From assembly GCA_030731695.1 (NCBI GenBank), contig JANQTK010000253.1, positions 1-10,896 on the forward strand: a stretch of DNA of 10,896 nt. The letters run 5' to 3'. The notes under the pieces are model-generated. The model saw only the letters and a program-made list of their open reading frames with translations. It did no database searches and was not told the origin of the DNA. Position 1 is the stretch's first letter. Every line of letters starts with the position of its first letter. The stretch comes from Polaribacter sp. (GTDB lineage Bacteria > Bacteroidota > Bacteroidia > Flavobacteriales > Flavobacteriaceae). The translations under genes and the position numbers were made by a program. Of the stretch, positions 6,836 through 10,896 are shown piece after piece.

Positions 6836-7752
6836 AAAGTTATATAAATGCAGCTCGTCTTAGAACCTTGCCTTTATCTATTTCAGGAATAATTGTAGGT
6901 AGTTTTTTGGGAAATCATGCATTGAATTCTCAAATAGAAACAGGAAATCAATCCATACTTTCATCATCCGTTTTTTGGTTGGCAATTGTAACAACCATCG
7001 GATTTCAAGTTTTATCTAATTTTGCCAATGATTATGGTGATGGTATCAAAGGTTCAGATAAAAACAGAACTGGAGAAGCAAGAATGGTGGCTTCAGGCGC
7101 AATTACTCCAAAACAAATGAAAAATGCAATGATTATTACTACAATCATCACGCTTATTGTAGCTTTAATGTTGATTTATGTAGCTTTTGGAAAAGAAAAT
7201 TTCGGATTTTCAATCTTGTTTTTTTTACTAGGAATTGCCTCAATTGCTGCAGCTATTAAATATACTGTAGGAAAATCCGCCTACGGATATAGTGGTTTTG
7301 GCGATCTTTTTGTATTTCTATTTTTTGGATTATTAAGTGTTGTCGGCAGCTATTTTTTATATACAAAACAGCTCAATTTTCTAATTTTTTTACCAGCAAT
7401 TACTGTTGGTTTTTTAAGTACAGCAGTGCTAAATTTGAATAATTTACGTGATTTTGATCAAGACCAAATCAATCAAAAAAACACATTGGTTGTAAAGTTA
7501 GGCATCACAAAGGCAAAAAAATATCATTATTTTTTAATTTTTGGCGCATTGTTTGCAAGTTCGATTTTTGTAATTTTAAATTTTTCATCAATCGTGCAAT
7601 TTTTATTTTTAATAGCATTTGTACCATTGATAAAAAATTTGGTTACAGTAGCCAAAAATAAAGAACTTTCTGAGTTAGATAGTGAATTAAAAAAAGTTGC
7701 GTTAAGTACTTTTTTGTTTGCGATTATTTTTGGAATTGTAAACACTTTATAA
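6826..7752 (+). CDS. menA: 1,4-dihydroxy-2-naphthoate polyprenyltransferase MenA
   Basis: MenA is the UbiA-family inner-membrane enzyme that joins the isoprenoid tail to 1,4-dihydroxy-2-naphthoate, giving demethylmenaquinone. The 308-residue product has the normal family length and about eight or nine hydrophobic segments. The first Asp-rich, Mg-prenyl diphosphate site is visible as NFANDYGDGIKGSDKNR (residues 65-81, key N68, D72, D78). The second is NNLRDFDQD (205-213, key D209 and D213), followed by KNTLVVKLG. The MenA-typical N-terminus ARLRTLPLSISGIIVGS separates it from other UbiA enzymes. The gene overlaps the PH gene by 10 bp and is followed 8 bp later by the DUF4349 gene. menC lies four genes on in the same run, which supports the menaquinone assignment. 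Confidence 0.95.
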   Translation: MDVKSYINAARLRTLPLSISGIIVGSFLGNHALNSQIETGNQSILSSSVFWLAIVTTIGFQVLSNFANDYGDGIKGSDKNRTGEARMVASGAITPKQMKNAMIITTIITLIVALMLIYVAFGKENFGFSILFFLLGIASIAAAIKYTVGKSAYGYSGFGDLFVFLFFGLLSVVGSYFLYTKQLNFLIFLPAITVGFLSTAVLNLNNLRDFDQDQINQKNTLVVKLGITKAKKYHYFLIFGALFASSIFVILNFSSIVQFLFLIAFVPLIKNLVTVAKNKELSELDSELKKVALSTFLFAIIFGIVNTL

Positions 7753-7760
7753 CTTAATTT

Positions 7761-8588
7761 ATGAAAAATCTTGCGTCATTTTTTCTTTTAGGATTTTTGT
7801 TACTATCCTGTAAAAATTCAGATTCCAATTCCTTGGAACTTTCTGCACTTTCGGATTCAAAAATGAATTTGGGAAATTCCATCCAAAACAAAAAAGCATT
7901 TTCTGCTAATGAAACATCACAAAATTCAGATTCAAAAAAGATTTCCAGAAAATTAATCAAAAATGGGAATGTCGTTTTTGAAACTTCAGATTTAGAAAAA
8001 ACGAAATTGAATATTGAAAATTTAGTCCAAAAATACGAAGGATATATTTCTTCAGATTCTAAAAATGAATATGATAACAAAGTAAATTATTACTTAAGTA
8101 TCAGAATTCCAGCACAATATTTTGATTCAATTTTAAAAGGAATTTCAAATCAAATTTCAAAATTCGATTCGAAAGAAATTTCGATTTCTGATGTAACAGA
8201 AGAATTTCTAGACATTGAATCACGTTTAAAAAATAAAAAAGAACTCGAAAAACGATATTTAGAAATCCTTCAGCAATCTAAAACTGTAGAAGATATTTTG
8301 AATGTTGAACGTGAATTAGGAAAATTACGCGAAGAAATTGAAGCTACAGAAGGAAGATTGAATTACCTATCCAATCAAGTTTCTTTTTCAATATTATCAG
8401 TTTCTTTTTACAAAAAAGTGAATAACGAGACTTCTTTTTCTGGAAAATTAGGAGAGAGCTTTAAAAATGGTTTTGAAAATTTAAAATCGTTTTTGCTATT
8501 TATGTTATCGGTTTGGCCATTCGTTATAATTATTCCAATTAGTTATTTATTATTTAAAAAATGGCGTCATAGAAATCTTACAAAATGA
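7761..8588 (+). CDS. DUF4349 domain-containing lipoprotein
   Basis: The 275-residue product starts with a lipoprotein signal (MKNLASFFLLGFLLLSC, lipidation at Cys17). A Ser/Asn/Lys-rich linker (about 18-62) precedes a DUF4349 domain (about 63-265). Visible parts are KLIKNGNVVFETSDLEKTKL, the KYEGYISS strand, LSIRIPAQYFD, and a charged coiled coil (about 150-205, with LNVERELGKLREEIEA). A C-terminal membrane helix (about 243-265) and a basic tail KKWRHRNLTK complete it. A lipid anchor and a C-terminal membrane helix in one protein suggest inner-membrane retention. The residues after the cysteine (KNSDS) lack consecutive acidic residues of the kind linked to surface lipoproteins in Bacteroidota. 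The molecular role is unknown. Its stop overlaps the next start (ATGA, 8585-8588). Confidence 0.88.
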   Translation: MKNLASFFLLGFLLLSCKNSDSNSLELSALSDSKMNLGNSIQNKKAFSANETSQNSDSKKISRKLIKNGNVVFETSDLEKTKLNIENLVQKYEGYISSDSKNEYDNKVNYYLSIRIPAQYFDSILKGISNQISKFDSKEISISDVTEEFLDIESRLKNKKELEKRYLEILQQSKTVEDILNVERELGKLREEIEATEGRLNYLSNQVSFSILSVSFYKKVNNETSFSGKLGESFKNGFENLKSFLLFMLSVWPFVIIIPISYLLFKKWRHRNLTK

Positions 8589-9097
8589 AAAAAGTAAAAA
8601 TTATTTTAGGAATCATTTCCGCAATTGTGCTCGTATTTTTTGCAACAGGAGCATTTATTAAGGAAACAAATTATTCTGTCCAAGTTCAAATTAAAAAGCC
8701 AATTGCACAAGTTTTTGAAGCTTTCAACACTATTGAAAACAAACAAAAATGGATTCCTGAGTTAAAATCAGTTGAAGTTGTCAATGAAAATATTGGAAAA
8801 ACAGGAAGTGAATATCAATTAATGATTGAAAATCAAGATCAAAAAATGTTGATTTCCGAAAAAGTTATGGCTTATGTAATCAATGAAAAAGTGACACTTT
8901 TTCACAATGCCGACAATATGTTGAAAACAAATGATTATATTTTTTCGGAATCTAATGGTTTGACAAACATTACATTACAAGCAACTTGCAGAAGTGATTC
9001 ATACCTAATGTCATGTTTATTCCCTTATTTTAAAGGCACTTTTAAAAATCAAGATTTGTCTTACTTAACCAATTTTAAAGCTTTTGTAGAGCAATAA
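8585..9097 (+). CDS. SRPBCC family protein with N-terminal membrane anchor
   Basis: The 170-residue product has one hydrophobic segment (residues 5-24) followed by an SRPBCC/START-like ligand-binding fold (about 28-168). Recognisable pieces are the first strand YSVQVQIKKPIAQVFEAF, the helix NTIENKQKWIPELKSVEVV, GKTGSEYQLMI, and the last helix after FPYFKGTFKNQDLSYLTNFKAFVEQ. Proteins of this superfamily enclose hydrophobic ligands. Some members, such as COQ10, bind quinones, while others are enzymes or have no known ligand. The anchor would place the domain at the membrane surface, probably on the periplasmic side, but the topology is not certain. It overlaps the DUF4349 gene by 4 bp and is followed 7 bp later by menC. 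A quinone or lipid ligand is a guess from context only. Confidence 0.8.
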   Translation: MKKVKIILGIISAIVLVFFATGAFIKETNYSVQVQIKKPIAQVFEAFNTIENKQKWIPELKSVEVVNENIGKTGSEYQLMIENQDQKMLISEKVMAYVINEKVTLFHNADNMLKTNDYIFSESNGLTNITLQATCRSDSYLMSCLFPYFKGTFKNQDLSYLTNFKAFVEQ

Positions 9098-9104
9098 ATT
9101 CTCA

Positions 9105-10145
9105 ATGTCTATTTCAGCACGTACCCAAAAATATATTCTCAATTTTAAAAATCCAAGTGGCACTTCGCGTGGAATTTTAAAAACCAAAGAAACGTGGTTT
9201 ATTATTTTACATCAAAATGATAAAATTGGCATTGGTGAAACCGGACTTTTTAGAGGTTTGAGTTGTGACGATGTTCCGAATTATGAGGAAAAATTGAGTT
9301 GGGTTTGTGAAAATATTCATTTGGGTTTGGAGGTTTTATTACAAGAATTAGTGCAATTTCCATCCATTCAGTTTGGATTGGAACAAGCTTTTTTATCCTT
9401 AAGTAGTCAACATCCTTTTGAATTATTTCCAACAAAATTCACACGTAGTAAAGATGTTATAGATATCAATGGTTTGATTTGGATGGGAGATAAAGACTTT
9501 ATGAAAACCCAAATCAAAGAAAAGTTAGCAACTGGATTTTCTTGCATCAAAATGAAAATCGGTGCAATTGATTTTGAAACAGAATTAGCTTTGTTATCAT
9601 CTATCAGAAAAGAATTTTCTGCCAATGAAATTGTTTTGAGAGTAGATGCAAATGGTGCTTTTTCACCCAAAGAAGCTCTCAATAAATTAGAACAATTAGC
9701 TAAATTTGACATACATTCTATTGAACAACCAATTCAACAAGGACAATTAGAAGAAATGTCTGATTTGTGTGCAAAAACTTCAGTTCCAATTGCATTGGAT
9801 GAAGAATTGATTGGAGTTTTTTCATCCGAAGAAAGACAACAATTGTTAGCAACAATAAAACCTCAATACATCATCTTAAAACCAAGTTTATTAGGGGGTT
9901 TTGCCAATAGTTTAGAATGGATTACTTTAGCAGAACAAAATAATTGTGGCTGGTGGATTACGTCTGCTTTAGAGAGCAATGTTGGGTTGAATGCAATTGC
10001 ACAATTTACCTATCATTTAAAAAATCCATTGCCTCAAGGTTTAGGAACAGGTAGTTTATTTACCAATAATTTTGAAAGTCCGTTAGAAATTAATAACGGA
10101 AAATTACAATATAATAATACTAAAAACTGGAATTTTACACTTTAA
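9105..10145 (+). CDS. menC: o-succinylbenzoate synthase MenC (enolase superfamily)
   Basis: MenC dehydrates SHCHC to o-succinylbenzoate in menaquinone synthesis. The 346-residue product shows the enolase/muconate-lactonizing fold: an N-terminal capping domain with ETGLFRGLS, then the barrel. The catalytic lysine pair is in IKMKIG (Lys149 and Lys151). Metal ligands are Asp181 (RVDANGAF), Glu207 (SIEQPI) and Asp232 (ALDEE). The opposite lysine is Lys259 (ILKPSLLGG), and WWITSALESNVG (283-294) is the MenC-type loop. Dipeptide epimerases (L-Ala-D/L-Glu) share these residues, so the motifs alone do not fully settle the substrate. The company of menA in the same tight run and the SALESN segment favour MenC. 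The gene begins 7 bp after the SRPBCC gene and ends 2 bp before the protease gene. Confidence 0.92.
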   Translation: MSISARTQKYILNFKNPSGTSRGILKTKETWFIILHQNDKIGIGETGLFRGLSCDDVPNYEEKLSWVCENIHLGLEVLLQELVQFPSIQFGLEQAFLSLSSQHPFELFPTKFTRSKDVIDINGLIWMGDKDFMKTQIKEKLATGFSCIKMKIGAIDFETELALLSSIRKEFSANEIVLRVDANGAFSPKEALNKLEQLAKFDIHSIEQPIQQGQLEEMSDLCAKTSVPIALDEELIGVFSSEERQQLLATIKPQYIILKPSLLGGFANSLEWITLAEQNNCGWWITSALESNVGLNAIAQFTYHLKNPLPQGLGTGSLFTNNFESPLEINNGKLQYNNTKNWNFTL

Positions 10146-10147
10146 AA

Positions 10148-10896
10148 ATGAATTACATACAACAAGCTTATACTGGCAAATTAGGAATGTGGAAATACCT
10201 TGTAGTTTCTTTTTTTTACTTCGGATTTATGGCATTGAATTTTTTAGCAATTTATCTATTAGATATTGATATTGAAAAATTAATTCAAGATCAAATAGCT
10301 GAAAAAGGTTCCAATCAATTTTTAATTGAAAATTTAGTTCCGGTTGCAATTGGACTTCTAGGGTTGTTTTTTTGGGTAAAATATGTTCATAATCAATCAA
10401 TTATATCGTTAACAACTTCCCGAAAAAAAGTAGATTGGAAACGTGTATTCTTTGCTTTTTCACTTTGGGGAGGTGTTACTGTTCTTTTTGTTTTTATAGA
10501 TTATCAAGTTTCTCCTGAAGACTATATTGTTAATTTTCAGTTAGAACCATTTTTATATTTGTTGTTAATTGCTGCATTATTAATTCCTTTACAAACAAGT
10601 TTTGAAGAGTATTTGTTTAGAGGATATTTGATGCAAGGATTAGGAGTTGCCACTAAAAATAGATGGTTTCCTTTGATTGTTACATCGCTAATTTTTGGGC
10701 TATTACATATTCCAAATCCTGAAGTTGCAAAATTGGGGTATGGAATTTTAGTGCACTATATAGGAACAGGTTTTTTTCTTGGAATTTTAACTTTGATGGA
10801 TGAAGGATTGGAGTTGGCAATTGGTTTTCATGCTGCAAATAATTTGATTACAGCTTTATTGGTCACTGCAAATTGGACTGCTTTTCAAACAAATTC
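10148..10896 (+). CDS. CPBP family intramembrane metalloprotease (3' end outside window)
   Basis: An open frame from ATG 10148 runs to the window end (249 codons, no stop), so the gene is cut. It is a CPBP/ABI (Rce1-like) multi-pass membrane protease. The predicted active-site motifs are all present: EEYLFR (Glu153, Glu154, Arg158), FGLLH (His187) and HAANN (His228, Asn232). Hydrophobic segments lie near residues 15-38, 60-77, 100-117, 135-148, 175-187 and 200-216. Members can cleave CAAX-like, bacteriocin or regulatory substrates; the substrate here is unknown. It begins 2 bp after menC, so it is surely co-transcribed. From memory, a CPBP gene between menC and an acyl-CoA ligase such as menE is common in flavobacteria, so menE may follow, but the window does not show it. 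Confidence 0.9.
   Translation, partial: MNYIQQAYTGKLGMWKYLVVSFFYFGFMALNFLAIYLLDIDIEKLIQDQIAEKGSNQFLIENLVPVAIGLLGLFFWVKYVHNQSIISLTTSRKKVDWKRVFFAFSLWGGVTVLFVFIDYQVSPEDYIVNFQLEPFLYLLLIAALLIPLQTSFEEYLFRGYLMQGLGVATKNRWFPLIVTSLIFGLLHIPNPEVAKLGYGILVHYIGTGFFLGILTLMDEGLELAIGFHAANNLITALLVTANWTAFQTN

Noticed and set aside
7754..8080. Long minus-strand open frame (108 codons) across the DUF4349 gene start
   Set aside because: It is antisense to the lipoprotein signal and linker, which have clear coding features. Its product is low-complexity Phe/Ser/Glu-rich sequence with no recognisable domain.
9407..9712. Minus-strand open frame (101 codons) inside menC
   Set aside because: It is the complement of conserved catalytic regions of menC (KMKIG, DANGAF) and has no features of its own.

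Overview
The window is strongly AT-rich. Its genes show Bacteroidota habits: A/T-rich leaders without clear Shine-Dalgarno sites, an LptD with a lysine-rich linker after the signal peptide, an Amidase_3 protein with a C-terminal SPOR-like domain, a split b-type/4Fe-4S plus CCG protein pair, and menaquinone genes. The protein sequences look like the marine Flavobacteriaceae (Polaribacter/Tenacibaculum type). This placement rests on recognising the sequences, not on a search. I see no rRNA, tRNA, CRISPR, insertion sequence, phage gene or clear sign of recent transfer. It reads as core chromosome.

Region 1 (1-2576) is an envelope block. The 5' end of lptD (LPS export) lies on the minus strand and leaves the window. 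It is divergent from an N-acetylmuramoyl-L-alanine amidase (peptidoglycan hydrolysis), which is followed by an MlaD/MCE-family lipid-transport subunit. Region 2 (2600-4772) is a two-gene redox module: a membrane protein with two 4Fe-4S motifs, and a CCG-domain protein resembling the two parts of HdrD/GlpC-type reductases. The 76-bp gap between them holds a 17-bp-stem inverted repeat built from a seven-base tandem repeat that runs up to the second start codon.

Region 3 (4831-10896) is a very compact run of seven plus-strand genes, with overlaps of 4-10 bp or gaps of 2-8 bp: two bacterial-PH (YdbS/YdbT-like) membrane proteins, menA, a DUF4349 lipoprotein, a membrane-anchored SRPBCC protein, menC, and a CPBP intramembrane protease cut by the window end. 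menA and menC supply menaquinone, the likely electron partner of membrane iron-sulfur proteins such as those in region 2. The other genes are membrane or envelope proteins of unproven role.

No dramatic new system is evident. The items most worth a second look are the heptad-repeat hairpin at 3934-3992, the loss of cysteines from the first half of the CCG protein, and the conserved-looking companions (PH pair, DUF4349, SRPBCC, CPBP) packed around menA and menC.
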